64,000 nt of DNA from Clostridiales bacterium FE2011 (GTDB lineage: Bacteria; Bacillota; Clostridia; Christensenellales; Aristaeellaceae): the NCBI GenBank assembly GCA_017569305.1, contig CP069418.1, positions 1,984,001 through 2,048,000 of the forward strand, given 5' to 3'. A program made the translations under genes and the position numbers. Within the stretch, counting starts at the first letter, position 1, and each line of letters opens with the position of its first letter. Under the pieces are notes generated by a model. That model saw only the letters and a program-made list of their open reading frames with translations, ran no database searches and was not told the DNA's origin. Below, in pieces: positions 1-8,196 of the stretch.

Positions 1-1
1 A

Positions 2-73
2 AGAGCAAGCGGACTTTTCATCCTGATTGCGGTCGCGGCCCTGGCCTACGGATTCATCCGGAAGGATGGATAA
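2..73 (+). CDS. C-terminal end of a membrane protein (cut by window start)
   Basis: An open frame enters from the left edge and stops with TAA at 71-73. The visible 23 residues are a hydrophobic stretch (GLFILIAVAALAYGF) followed by the basic tail IRKDG, so the protein ends in a transmembrane helix with a short, probably cytoplasmic tail. A terminator hairpin follows 42 bases later. Too little remains to name a family. Confidence 0.5.
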   Translation, partial: RASGLFILIAVAALAYGFIRKDG

Positions 74-115
74 GGAACAGCCGTAATATCGGAACCGGCT
101 GAAAGGTTGACATAT

Positions 116-159
116 CCGGCGTCGGAAATGCTCCGGCGCCGGTTTCGTTTGTCCTTTTT
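116..159 (+). terminator. Rho-independent terminator
   Basis: A 10-bp stem CCGGCGTCGG/CCGGCGCCGG (one G-T pair) with loop AAATGCT is followed by a T-rich run. It ends the truncated upstream gene before the pyrE promoter. Confidence 0.75.
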
Positions 160-170
160 CCGCTCATGAA

Positions 171-199
171 TTGCCCGTGGTCTGCTCTTTTTGTATAAT
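171..199 (+). promoter_or_regulatory. Sigma-70 type promoter of pyrE
   Basis: A -35 TTGCCC (171-176) and a perfect -10 TATAAT (194-199) are separated by 17 bases. pyrE starts 28 bases after the -10, leaving a very short leader with no room for an attenuator. Confidence 0.75.
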
Positions 200-227
200 G
201 AATCCGCATACGGGGGAGGAATGAAAG

Positions 228-911
228 ATGAATGAGGACAGAAAACGGTTTATTGAGCTCCTGGCGGAGTCCGGTGCGGTTCAGTTCGGCGACTTCACGG
301 CGAAAAGCGGCCGGAAAACGCCCTATTTCATCAATACCGGAAAACTGACGTACGGGGACCAGTTAGACCTGGTCGGGAAAATGTACGCGCAGACTTATGT
401 GGAAAACATCGGCAGGGAAAGCCTCCTGCTGTTCGGTCCGGCCTATAAGGGGATTACCCTGGTGGCGGTGACGGCGGCAGCGCTGTACAGCCAGTACGGC
501 GTACGGGTGCCCGTCTGCTTTAACCGGAAGGAAAAGAAAGACCACGGGGAAGGCGGCGCCATTGTCGGAGAGATCCCGGGAAAGGATGACCGGATTGTCA
601 TCGTGGAGGATGTGATTACCGCCGGAACTGCCATCCGGGAGACCATGGAACTGCTGAAGAATCTGGACATGGGCAGGGTGGAGTCGATTATCATCGCCGT
701 GGACCGGATGGAAAAGGGCAGGGGAGAGCAATCCGCGCTGGCGGAGCTGGAACAGGAGTTCGGCGTGAAGGTTTTCCCCATCGTCACCATCCGGGAAGTG
801 GTTTCCTACCTGCACAACCGGGAAATTGGCGGAAAGGTGTATATTGACGACGCCCTTTACGCCCGGGTGCTGGAATACCAGAAGATTTACGGGGTAAACA
901 GCGGTGACTGA
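228..911 (+). CDS. pyrE: Orotate phosphoribosyltransferase
   Basis: This 227-residue protein joins orotate to PRPP to make orotidine 5'-phosphate, the fifth step of pyrimidine synthesis, in the cytoplasm. The PRPP-binding motif is visible as VEDVITAGTA at about residues 126-135. The RKEKKDHGEGG loop at about 100-110 matches the mobile catalytic Lys/His loop of the family, and the length is typical. The start is supported by GGGGGAGGAAT just upstream. The next gene begins with GTG at 904, inside the last codons, so the two are translationally coupled. No other pyr gene is in the window. Confidence 0.95.
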   Translation: MNEDRKRFIELLAESGAVQFGDFTAKSGRKTPYFINTGKLTYGDQLDLVGKMYAQTYVENIGRESLLLFGPAYKGITLVAVTAAALYSQYGVRVPVCFNRKEKKDHGEGGAIVGEIPGKDDRIVIVEDVITAGTAIRETMELLKNLDMGRVESIIIAVDRMEKGRGEQSALAELEQEFGVKVFPIVTIREVVSYLHNREIGGKVYIDDALYARVLEYQKIYGVNSGD

Positions 912-1650
912 GCATCATATCCTGATCAACGGTATAGAGGTGGCTGCCCGTTACAGCGATCGGGCGGTGAATGAGATCTTTGTGCCGCTGCTGGAAAAGC
1001 TGACAGCCATGCAGCGCACGGCGGGAAGACGGATCCTGGTGCTGCTTGCGGCGCCGCCCGGAGCGGGCAAGAGCACGCTGGCCAGTTTTCTGGAGCGGCT
1101 GTCCCGGGAACGGGCCGGACTGTGCCCCGTGCAGGCTGTCGGGATGGACGGATTCCACAGGCGGCAGGAATACCTGCTGAGCCATACGACGGAGCGGGAA
1201 GGGAAAACGATCCGCATGGTGGAGATCAAGGGCGCTCCCGTGACTTTTGACCTGGAGAAGCTGCTTTCCGCGCTGCGGAGGGTCGCTGCCGGGGAAGTCT
1301 GCGGCTGGCCGGTCTATGACCGGCTGCTCCACAACCCGGTGGAGGACGCCCTGACGGTGGACGGGGAGATTGTGCTGCTGGAGGGCAATTACCTGCTTCT
1401 GGACGAGGAAGGCTGGCGGGACCTGGCCGCGTACGCGGATTACACGGTATCCGTCAGCGCGGGGGAGGAACTCCTGCGGAACCGGCTGATTGACCGGAAG
1501 ATCCATACCGGCGTGGCGGAGGATGCCGCGGTCCGGTTTGTGGACTACAGTGATATGCCCAATGTCCGGCTGTGCCTGGCCGGATCGGCACCGGCGGATC
1601 TGCGGCTCCGGCTGGATGACCTCGGGGATTACCGGACAGAAGAAAAGTAA
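904..1650 (+). CDS. Nucleoside/nucleotide kinase family protein (YggC-like P-loop kinase)
   Basis: A 248-residue P-loop protein with Walker A APPGAGKST at about residues 50-58 and a GMDGFHRRQEYL segment that resembles the substrate region of uridine kinase/phosphoribulokinase-like enzymes. It probably phosphorylates a small molecule in the cytoplasm. The GTG start overlaps the pyrE stop by 8 bases. That coupling makes a nucleoside or ribose-linked substrate attractive, but this is inference; relatives of the family have also been annotated as pantothenate- or fructose-kinase-like. A strong terminator closes the two-gene unit. Confidence 0.75.
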   Translation: MTEHHILINGIEVAARYSDRAVNEIFVPLLEKLTAMQRTAGRRILVLLAAPPGAGKSTLASFLERLSRERAGLCPVQAVGMDGFHRRQEYLLSHTTEREGKTIRMVEIKGAPVTFDLEKLLSALRRVAAGEVCGWPVYDRLLHNPVEDALTVDGEIVLLEGNYLLLDEEGWRDLAAYADYTVSVSAGEELLRNRLIDRKIHTGVAEDAAVRFVDYSDMPNVRLCLAGSAPADLRLRLDDLGDYRTEEK

Positions 1651-1654
1651 AGGA

Positions 1655-1682
1655 AAACGCGGCGTCAGATGACGCCGCGTTT
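1655..1682. terminator. Bidirectional terminator between convergent genes
   Basis: A perfect 12-bp stem, AAACGCGGCGTC (1655-1666) and GACGCCGCGTTT (1671-1682), with loop AGAT. It lies between the kinase gene and the convergent AraC-type regulator, which ends at 1700, and could serve both. Confidence 0.8.
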
Positions 1683-1699
1683 ATGGTTTGCGGATCATT

Positions 1700-3958
1700 T
1701 TATTCTTCTGAATTGGAAGTACGTGTCTGTTTCCGGTACTGGCCGGGGGTAATCCCGGTCTGCTGCTTGAAGAAGCGGATGAAGGAAGACACATTGGGCA
1801 TGCCCACCCGGGCCCCCACAATCTGCACAGGTTCGTCAGTCTGCGACAACAGCCGGCAGGCTTCTTTTTTGCGCTGTGCCTGTACGTATTCCAGAACGCC
1901 CTGTCCCGCACAGCTCTTGAAATAGTGGGACAGGTTGGAGGGCGTCAGGCTGAAGCGGTCCGCCATAGCCTGCAGGGAGAAGATTTCGTCAAAGCAGTTT
2001 TCCTCAATGTAGGCTTTCATTTCCTGCAGGCGGTCATCGCCGCTGTCCGGCTGCAGGGTTTTCAGGGAGGCGCAGGTCTCATCCACAAACTGCTCCAGCA
2101 GCTCCACCAGTTCCGGTACCGTGTCGAAGGAGATCAGCTGCTCCAGCATTTCGGGCTGCACGGTGGGAGCGGGGACGCCCTGCTTTCCGGTATAGAGGGT
2201 GCTTACGGTAGTGTTCACCACGTCGAAGCAGACCATCCGGACGAAGTTGAAGGAAACGGGACCTTTCTGCAGGTTGTCCAGCAGGCGGTGCAGGAGGCGG
2301 GAAACATTCTCCGGATCCCGTTGCAGCAGGTACCACTGCAGCTGTTCCAACTGCTCCCGGGGATAGTTCTGCAGGGAGGAGGCGGTATCCAGGTCGGAAG
2401 AATATGTTACCAGGCAGCCGCTGCCCCGTACCAGGCGGAACTGCAGCGCGCGGACGGCCTGGGTATAAGCAGTGCCGATCTCCTGCGCTGAACAGGGGAG
2501 GCTGAGTCCGATGGAAACGGGCACGCCGCAGGCGTCTTCCAGCCGGCCTTTCAGGCTGTAAAGGCTGTCCTCAGCCCTGTCATCTTCAGCGGCACCGGGG
2601 AAGAGTATGGCGAAGCTGCCTTCTCCCGGCAGGCTGGAGCAGAGCACCGCGTCCTGCCGGCCAAAGGACAGGGAGGCGATGAAGACGTCCGCTTCCTCCC
2701 GCAGGGCGGTCAGCCGGCGTCTGTCACAGTCCAGCACGGCAACCCGGTATTGATCGCCGTCGCAAAGGGCCAGACCGTTGCGGGCAAGCTCTTCTTTCAG
2801 CCGGGTGCTGTATTCACCGGCAAGCAGCCTGCGCAGGCTGCTCTGCAGCAGGACGCCGCGGCTTTCTTCCAGCGCAAGGCGGCTGGAGCGGCTTTCCTGG
2901 GCCAGGGCATCCAGCACGGCCTCCACCTGGCGCATTTCATCTGTACGGCCGGTACGGGAATCACCGGGCTGCGGCTCATGGCTGCTCAGGGCTTTTTCGG
3001 TCAGCCGCTTCAGGGGTTTGTAATGCAGGTTGGAAAGGAAATAGACGATGGTGGCTCCCAGGATGGAAACCGCAATCAGCAGCAGGATCATCACCCGCCG
3101 CATATTGTGCATCGGTGCTTCAATCACCCGGGCGGGGATCAGCACGGTGTAGTCCCAGCCGACCACTGACGAGTGGGCGGAGGAAAGGAGGTACTTTTCT
3201 CCGCCGGCCTGGACAGATCCGTCGGCGGCCGGTTCTCCGGCCTGGAGGAACTCCTCCCGGGATACAGGACCGATGCCGAGCAGCAGCGCACCGTCAGAAT
3301 CGGTAATCTGGACGCTTCCGCCGTATTCCTCGGTGACCCGGACGACGTTATTCCGGATCCGGGAGGAAGGAATCAGGTAGGCTGTGCGCAGCTTGGGAGT
3401 TCTCACGTTGCCGGAGACAGAGATGAAGAGCGTGACATATTCTGCTTCCTGCCCGCCGTACTGGCGTACGGTATCCGCCGGCCAGGTGATGATGTTTTCC
3501 GGTCTGTTCACCGTGGCGTAGAAATCTTCCAGTGTGTGGCCGGCATATACCAGCTGGTCGGAGAACAGCTTTTCCGGGCGGATCCGGGAGGAAGAAGTGA
3601 AGCAGTATTCCGTGCCGGAACGGTAGGTGATCAGGTAATCCGGCAGGGAGGATATGGAATGCAGGACGCTCAGGGTATCCACTGCTTTCCGGGCAGCCAC
3701 CACGTCGCCTTCGTTGGTCCGGAGATTGACCACGGCGTTGTTCTGGATCATGTAGGAAATATTGATCAGCTGCTCCAGCTGCGTGTCCATGTTTTCCTGG
3801 ATCTGGGTCAGCAGGCGGGTGCTGTTGTCAGCGATCTCCTGCTTGTAGCGGTCCAGCAGGAAGGAGTTGAAGAGCGTGAAAAGAAAGACGATCGGCAGAA
3901 AAAGCACGAGCGCGTAGGAAAGAATATAGCGATAAAAGGTAATACTTTTGCTTTTCAT
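1700..3958 (-). CDS. Membrane-anchored AraC-family transcriptional regulator (YesS-like)
   Basis: A 752-residue regulator. A hydrophobic helix at about residues 10-30 and a second at about 288-308 bracket an extracytoplasmic sensor region of roughly 260 residues. After a cytoplasmic linker, the C-terminus from about residue 650 is an AraC-type double helix-turn-helix (LQAMADRFSLTPSNLSHYFK and VGMPNVSSFIRFFKQQTG are visible parts). Proteins of this build usually sit beside LplB/YtcP-type carbohydrate importers and activate them. It is transcribed divergently from such an importer starting at 4258, so it most likely senses the sugar or oligosaccharide outside the cell. A 16-bp palindrome at its own transcription start suggests autoregulation. 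Confidence 0.9.
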   Translation of the reverse strand: MKSKSITFYRYILSYALVLFLPIVFLFTLFNSFLLDRYKQEIADNSTRLLTQIQENMDTQLEQLINISYMIQNNAVVNLRTNEGDVVAARKAVDTLSVLHSISSLPDYLITYRSGTEYCFTSSSRIRPEKLFSDQLVYAGHTLEDFYATVNRPENIITWPADTVRQYGGQEAEYVTLFISVSGNVRTPKLRTAYLIPSSRIRNNVVRVTEEYGGSVQITDSDGALLLGIGPVSREEFLQAGEPAADGSVQAGGEKYLLSSAHSSVVGWDYTVLIPARVIEAPMHNMRRVMILLLIAVSILGATIVYFLSNLHYKPLKRLTEKALSSHEPQPGDSRTGRTDEMRQVEAVLDALAQESRSSRLALEESRGVLLQSSLRRLLAGEYSTRLKEELARNGLALCDGDQYRVAVLDCDRRRLTALREEADVFIASLSFGRQDAVLCSSLPGEGSFAILFPGAAEDDRAEDSLYSLKGRLEDACGVPVSIGLSLPCSAQEIGTAYTQAVRALQFRLVRGSGCLVTYSSDLDTASSLQNYPREQLEQLQWYLLQRDPENVSRLLHRLLDNLQKGPVSFNFVRMVCFDVVNTTVSTLYTGKQGVPAPTVQPEMLEQLISFDTVPELVELLEQFVDETCASLKTLQPDSGDDRLQEMKAYIEENCFDEIFSLQAMADRFSLTPSNLSHYFKSCAGQGVLEYVQAQRKKEACRLLSQTDEPVQIVGARVGMPNVSSFIRFFKQQTGITPGQYRKQTRTSNSEE

Positions 3959-3991
3959 CTGCCTGGCCGCCTTTTTGTTGCTGAAACTTTT

Positions 3992-4044
3992 TCAGAACGT
4001 GTTCTGATGGAGGCATTATACCATTCCGGAGCCTTTCGGGACAA
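3992..4044 (-). promoter_or_regulatory. Promoter of the AraC-type regulator with palindromic operator
   Basis: On the minus strand, -35 TTGTCC (4044-4039) and -10 TATAAT (4020-4015) are 18 bases apart. The perfect inverted repeat TCAGAAC-GT-GTTCTGA (3992-4007) begins where transcription should start, a typical place for a repressor or autoregulatory site. LexA sites have 4 bases between GAAC and GTTC, so the 2-base gap argues against LexA. Confidence 0.6.
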
Positions 4045-4131
4045 TGGCGGGATAGGAAAAGCGGCGATGGATTGTCAGAATTGACGATTCAAAAAATGCA
4101 TATTTTTATCCGCAAACCAGGTCAATTTCAA

Positions 4132-4189
4132 GAAATGAATATCATTTCAAAAAGTGAAGATTGACTATCTGGCATAAAACACATACGAT
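4132..4189 (+). promoter_or_regulatory. Promoter and candidate activator site of the sugar importer operon
   Basis: -35 TTGACT (4161-4166) and -10 TACGAT (4184-4189) are 17 bases apart. Twelve bases upstream of the -35 lies the inverted repeat GAAATGA-ATA-TCATTTC (4132-4148), a position suited to an activator such as the divergent AraC-type protein. A second TTGACG box occurs at 4081. The rest of the 299-base divergent region holds no gene. Confidence 0.5.
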
Positions 4190-4257
4190 TTTGACATCAA
4201 AAGAACCTGCCGGGGCAGGAAAACACAAATGCAAACAGAAAGGCGCGGTGGAAACGC

Positions 4258-5211
4258 ATGACAACGCTGGCGAGGGATCCGGTCAGGGATCTGCGGCTGA
4301 CTCCGGGACGGAGAAAGCTGAAAAGGATCCTGTGCAACTGGCAGCTGTATCTGTTCCTGCTGCCCGCGCTGGCTTACTTCCTGATCTTCCGTTATTACCC
4401 GATGCTTGGTTTGCAGATTGCGTTTAAAAAATACAGGGCGGCTAATGGCATCTGGAACAGTCCCTGGGTAGGGCTGAAGTATTTTGACCAGTTTTTCCGG
4501 GGACCCAATTTCGTCCGGCTGATGACCAATACCCTGATGATCAGCGTGGGAACGCTGCTGATCTCTTTTCCGGTGCCGATCCTGCTGGCGCTGCTGCTGA
4601 ACCAGCTGCCTTCCAAACGGTATAAAAAGCTGGTGCAGACCACCATTTACGCGCCGCATTTCATTTCCACCGTGGTGCTGGTGGGGGTTATCTCCCTGTT
4701 TTTCTCTCCGCGCAACGGCATCATCAATCACCTGATCGCGGCGCTGGGAGGGGAACGGATTCATTTCATGGGTGAGCCTGGCTGGTTCCGCCCGCTGTAT
4801 ATCGGTTCGGATATCTGGCAGAATGCCGGCTGGGGCAGCATTATCTACCTGGCGGCGCTGTCCTCGATCAATCCGGAGCTCCATGAGGCGGCTATTATGG
4901 ACGGCGCCAACAAGTACCAGCGGGTCTGGCATATTGACCTGCCCGGAATCCTGCCCACTGTGGTTATCATGTTTATCCTCAGCGCCGGTAAAGTCATGAC
5001 AGTCGGCTTTGAAAAAGCCTTCCTGATGGGAAATAAACTGAATGTTTCTACTTCGGAAATTATCTCGGTCTATGTTTACCAGCGGGGCCTGCAGGAGAAC
5101 CAGCCCAGCCTTTCCACCGCGGTAGGCATGTTTGAGTCGATGGTCAATCTGATTTTGATTACTACTGTGAACTATATTTCGAAGAAAGTATCCGATTCTT
5201 CACTCTTCTGA
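4258..5211 (+). CDS. Carbohydrate ABC transporter permease, LplB/YteP family
   Basis: A 317-residue inner-membrane permease with about six hydrophobic helices. The start matches the family signature (LFLLPALAYFLIFRYYPMLG, residues about 32-51). The cytoplasmic EAA-type loop, which docks to the ATPase, reads HEAAIMDGANKYQRVWHIDL at about residues 210-229. It should pair with the next gene's product to form the channel of an importer for complex-carbohydrate fragments. No ATPase gene is in the operon, so a shared MsmX-like ATPase elsewhere is expected. The next gene follows within about 30 bases. Confidence 0.92.
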   Translation: MTTLARDPVRDLRLTPGRRKLKRILCNWQLYLFLLPALAYFLIFRYYPMLGLQIAFKKYRAANGIWNSPWVGLKYFDQFFRGPNFVRLMTNTLMISVGTLLISFPVPILLALLLNQLPSKRYKKLVQTTIYAPHFISTVVLVGVISLFFSPRNGIINHLIAALGGERIHFMGEPGWFRPLYIGSDIWQNAGWGSIIYLAALSSINPELHEAAIMDGANKYQRVWHIDLPGILPTVVIMFILSAGKVMTVGFEKAFLMGNKLNVSTSEIISVYVYQRGLQENQPSLSTAVGMFESMVNLILITTVNYISKKVSDSSLF

Positions 5212-5241
5212 GTGTAAAACGGCGGAAAGGAGGGAATGCGC

Positions 5242-6162
5242 ATGCTGCAGACAGAGCTGGCTGTGAAAAAACGGCGGGTTAAAGTAGGCGAAACCAGGGC
5301 AGACCGGGCTTTTGACATCATGAATTATGTGCTCCTGACGATCTGCCTTTTGCTTGTAGCTTATCCCCTTTATTTTGTCGTGATTGCCTCCATTTCTGAT
5401 CCGGTGGACGTCAATGCCGGCCGGGTGATCCTGTATCCGGTGAAAGCGACGCTGGACGGATACAGGCGGATCCTGGAGTATCAGTCTTTCTTCACCGGAT
5501 ATCGCAACACCCTGATTTATACCGGCGTGGGTACGCTGATAAACATGCTGGTGACCGTTCCCGCGGCTTACGCCCTGTCCCGGAAGGACCTGGTGGGCCG
5601 TAATTTCTTCATGATGCTGATCACGTTTACGATGATCTTTACCGGCGGCCTGATGCCGACCTTCCTGCTGGTGCGCGACCTGAATCTGCTGGATACGATC
5701 TGGGCAATGGTCCTGCCGGTGGCGGTAAGCTCATGGAACCTGATTGTGGCACGGACTTTCTTCCAGCAGAACATTCCGGATGACCTGCTGGAGGCGGCCC
5801 AGCTGGACGGTGCGACAAACGTGCAGTTCTTTTTGCAGATTGTACTGCCGCTGAGCAAATCCATTATGGCCGTGCTGGTCCTTTTCTATGCGGTCAGTCA
5901 CTGGAACAATTATTCGAATGCCCTGTACTATATCATGAGTGACGATAAGCGCCCGCTGCAGCTGGTATTGCGGAGCATCCTTTTCGAGAATTCCATGAAT
6001 GACATGGTGGATGACGCCGCCAACCTGGCGGCCCAGATGCGCCTGGGCGACCTGATCAAGTACGGGGTTATCATCGCGTCCTCCCTGCCGCTGCTGATCC
6101 TCTATCCCTTCCTGCAAAGATACTTCATTCAGGGGGTAATGATAGGCGCAGTGAAAGGTTAA
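5242..6162 (+). CDS. Carbohydrate ABC transporter permease, YtcP/LplC family
   Basis: Second permease of the importer, about 306 residues with six hydrophobic helices. The EAA-type loop reads LLEAAQLDGATNVQFFLQIV at about residues 182-201. Two ATGs compete (5236 and 5242). AGGAGG at 5228-5233 is only 2 bases from the first but 8 from the second, so 5242 is preferred. The gene's last codons form the left arm of a long inverted repeat that runs past the stop, and the right arm is duplicated 166 bases downstream. Confidence 0.9.
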   Translation: MLQTELAVKKRRVKVGETRADRAFDIMNYVLLTICLLLVAYPLYFVVIASISDPVDVNAGRVILYPVKATLDGYRRILEYQSFFTGYRNTLIYTGVGTLINMLVTVPAAYALSRKDLVGRNFFMMLITFTMIFTGGLMPTFLLVRDLNLLDTIWAMVLPVAVSSWNLIVARTFFQQNIPDDLLEAAQLDGATNVQFFLQIVLPLSKSIMAVLVLFYAVSHWNNYSNALYYIMSDDKRPLQLVLRSILFENSMNDMVDDAANLAAQMRLGDLIKYGVIIASSLPLLILYPFLQRYFIQGVMIGAVKG

Positions 6163-6350
6163 ACCTTTCACAAAGCCTATCATTTGATTGGGGAGCGATC
6201 CGAATGGTGCCCCAGTGGGGTATTCGCCGCAGGCGAAAAAGAGGTGAGCGAGTCAACCGAAACGAGCAGTGCGAAGCGCTCCAAACGAGCAATGCGACGA
6301 TTGAGGTTGCGGGGCGGTTAAAGGTTAAATCTTTCACAAAGCCTATCATT
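6154..6350 (+). repeat. 31-bp direct repeat flanking a 135-bp non-coding insert
   Basis: Positions 6154-6184 and 6320-6350 match at 30 of 31 bases (one C/T difference); both contain CTTTCACAAAGCCTATCATT. The first copy overlaps the stop codon of the permease gene and pairs with the upstream sequence as an approximately 23-bp inverted repeat. The insert (6185-6319) contains two variants of an ACGAGCA-TGCGA motif and no credible ORF. It could be a duplication of the gene end or a small non-autonomous element. Confidence 0.65.
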
Positions 6351-6354
6351 AACA

Positions 6355-6416
6355 CTTCACTCTTCACTTTTCACTCTTCACTGGTCACTCATCACTCTTC
6401 ACTGATCACTTGGCAA
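6355..6416 (+). repeat. Degenerate TTCACTC-type tandem repeat
   Basis: About ten imperfect units of the type TTCACTC/TTCACTT/TCACTGA follow one another upstream of the binding-protein gene. The 333-base gap 6163-6495 holds this tract, the 31-bp repeat and the ribosome binding site AAGGAGG at 6482-6488, but no gene. Confidence 0.7.
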
Positions 6417-6495
6417 CTCTCAGTCTTCATTTTCTTTCGTTCCTTAGGGCGCGAAATGCCCTGCAATAAAACACTTTTATCAAGGAGGCAAGAAC

Positions 6496-8067
6496 ATGAA
6501 ACGGATCCTGGCTATCATCCTGGCCCTGGCCCTGGTACTGTCCTGCGCGGCGGCGCTGGCCGAAGGGTACCCCCTCGTGGATTCCCCCACGGAATTCAAC
6601 CTGATTATCCGTATGCGTCCGACCCATGGCAATCCGGATGAGATGGTGCTTTTTAAGAACCTGGAAGAGCTGACCGGCATACACATTAACTGGCAGCCAA
6701 TCCAGCAGGCGGAATACGACGAGAAAAAGAACCTGCTGCTGGCCGCCAACAAAGACCTGCCGGATGGCTTCTTCGGCAAATTCTCCCTGAGCTCCTCTGA
6801 CCTGGTTGTTTACGGTTCCCAGGGCATCCTGATTCCGCTGAATGACCTGATTGAGGAGAACGCTCCCAACCTGAAGGCGCTGCTGGAGCGCCGCCCGGAC
6901 ATCAAGTCCATGATCACCGCTCCCGATGGAAACATCTACTCCACTCCCTATATCCAGGAGGGTGAGGATGGTACCATCGCTTCCAATATCATGATCAACA
7001 AAACCTGGCTGGAACGGCTGGGCCTGGAAAAGCCCACCACCCTGGAAGAGTTTGAAAAAGTGCTGACTGCGTTCAAAGAGCAGGATGCCAACGGCAACGG
7101 CGACCCGAACGATGAAATCCCCATGTCCTTCAAGTTCCTGGGTTCCCAGCGCGATATCGGCGGTTTCTTCGGCGCGTTCGGCTATGCGGACACACTGGCT
7201 GCGGGCAACACTCACATCGTAGTCGGCGATGACGGCCAGCTGGTCTTTGTGCCGGCCACCGAGGGATACAAGGAAGGCTGCAAGTACCTGTATGAGCACT
7301 TCTTTGCCAAAGGCCTGATCGACCAGGAAGGCTTCACCATGGACAAGAAGACCTACAATTCCCAGAACCAGGGTGAAGTCGCCAACATCGGCGTGTTCAT
7401 GTGCTGGAACTCCTTCGACCTGGGCACCGTGCACGAGGATGAGTATGAGCCCCTGAGCCCCCTCCTCGGACCGGACGGTACCACTTCCTGGGGAACCTCT
7501 CCCGACTCCACCATGGCGGCCACCGGCTTCTCCATCACCAATGTGTGCAAGGATCCGGCCCTGCTGCTCAGGTGGGTGGATACCTTCTATGATCCGATCT
7601 GGTCCATGCAGTGTGACATGGGTCCCATCGGCATCACCATCAAGGACAACGGCGACGGCACCTATGACTATATCGATACGCCCGAAGGCATGAGCTATGA
7701 CGAGTTCCGCGGCAAGGACGCCTTTGCTTCCGACGGCCCGATCGCGCTGACCAGCGATTTCTTCGGCACCAAGATTCCGCGTTCCGCCGGTCACCAGGCG
7801 AAGTTCGACCGCAACGAGAACTACTACCGCAAGTATGCCACCAGCGTCTACCTGCCCAGCATGATCCTCAGCGAAGAGGACACGGACGACCTGAACATGA
7901 TCAAGACCGACATCATCAACTACGTCGAGGAAATGCGCGCCAAGTGGCTGTCCAGCGGCGGTGTTGAGGCTGAGTGGGATGATTATATCGCCCGCCTGAA
8001 CAGCATGGGCCTGGAGACCTACATGGAAATCTACCAGAGGAACTACACCGCGACCCACAGCAACTGA
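6496..8067 (+). CDS. Extracellular solute-binding protein of the sugar importer (LplA-like)
   Basis: A 523-residue secreted binding protein. The N-terminus is a signal peptide (MKRILAIILALALVLSC, then AAALAEG). Cleavage after ALA by signal peptidase I, or lipid attachment at the LSC cysteine, are both possible; the lipobox is not canonical. The mature part starts with FNLIIRMRPTHGNPDEMVLF, as in the large LplA-type proteins that bind oligosaccharides. Codon use is strongly C-ending (AAC, ATC, TAC), stronger than its neighbours, which suggests high expression. It is the last gene of the importer operon and is followed by a strong terminator. Confidence 0.93.
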   Translation: MKRILAIILALALVLSCAAALAEGYPLVDSPTEFNLIIRMRPTHGNPDEMVLFKNLEELTGIHINWQPIQQAEYDEKKNLLLAANKDLPDGFFGKFSLSSSDLVVYGSQGILIPLNDLIEENAPNLKALLERRPDIKSMITAPDGNIYSTPYIQEGEDGTIASNIMINKTWLERLGLEKPTTLEEFEKVLTAFKEQDANGNGDPNDEIPMSFKFLGSQRDIGGFFGAFGYADTLAAGNTHIVVGDDGQLVFVPATEGYKEGCKYLYEHFFAKGLIDQEGFTMDKKTYNSQNQGEVANIGVFMCWNSFDLGTVHEDEYEPLSPLLGPDGTTSWGTSPDSTMAATGFSITNVCKDPALLLRWVDTFYDPIWSMQCDMGPIGITIKDNGDGTYDYIDTPEGMSYDEFRGKDAFASDGPIALTSDFFGTKIPRSAGHQAKFDRNENYYRKYATSVYLPSMILSEEDTDDLNMIKTDIINYVEEMRAKWLSSGGVEAEWDDYIARLNSMGLETYMEIYQRNYTATHSN

Positions 8068-8116
8068 TTTACGCCCCCCCTGGACCGGCGAGAGCCGGCC
8101 TGTGGTAACCTCCTTT

Positions 8117-8148
8117 CTCCCCCGGCCGATCACCGGGGGAGTTTTTTT
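8117..8148 (+). terminator. Rho-independent terminator of the importer operon
   Basis: A perfect 9-bp stem CTCCCCCGG/CCGGGGGAG, loop CCGATCA, then seven T. Confidence 0.9.
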
Positions 8149-8154
8149 GCGGTC

Positions 8155-8183
8155 AAAAAAAAACGGCGCCCTTTCGGGCACCG
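8155..8183 (-). terminator. Terminator of the secreted paralogue gene at 8197
   Basis: Read on the minus strand, stem CGGTGCCC/GGGCGCCG (one G-T pair), loop GAAA, then nine T (A-run at 8155-8163). Confidence 0.85.
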
Positions 8184-8196
8184 TGAGTACAGGGAA

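Noticed and set aside
3992..4007. A LexA (SOS) box
   Set aside because: GAAC and GTTC are only 2 bases apart; Bacillota LexA sites have 4.
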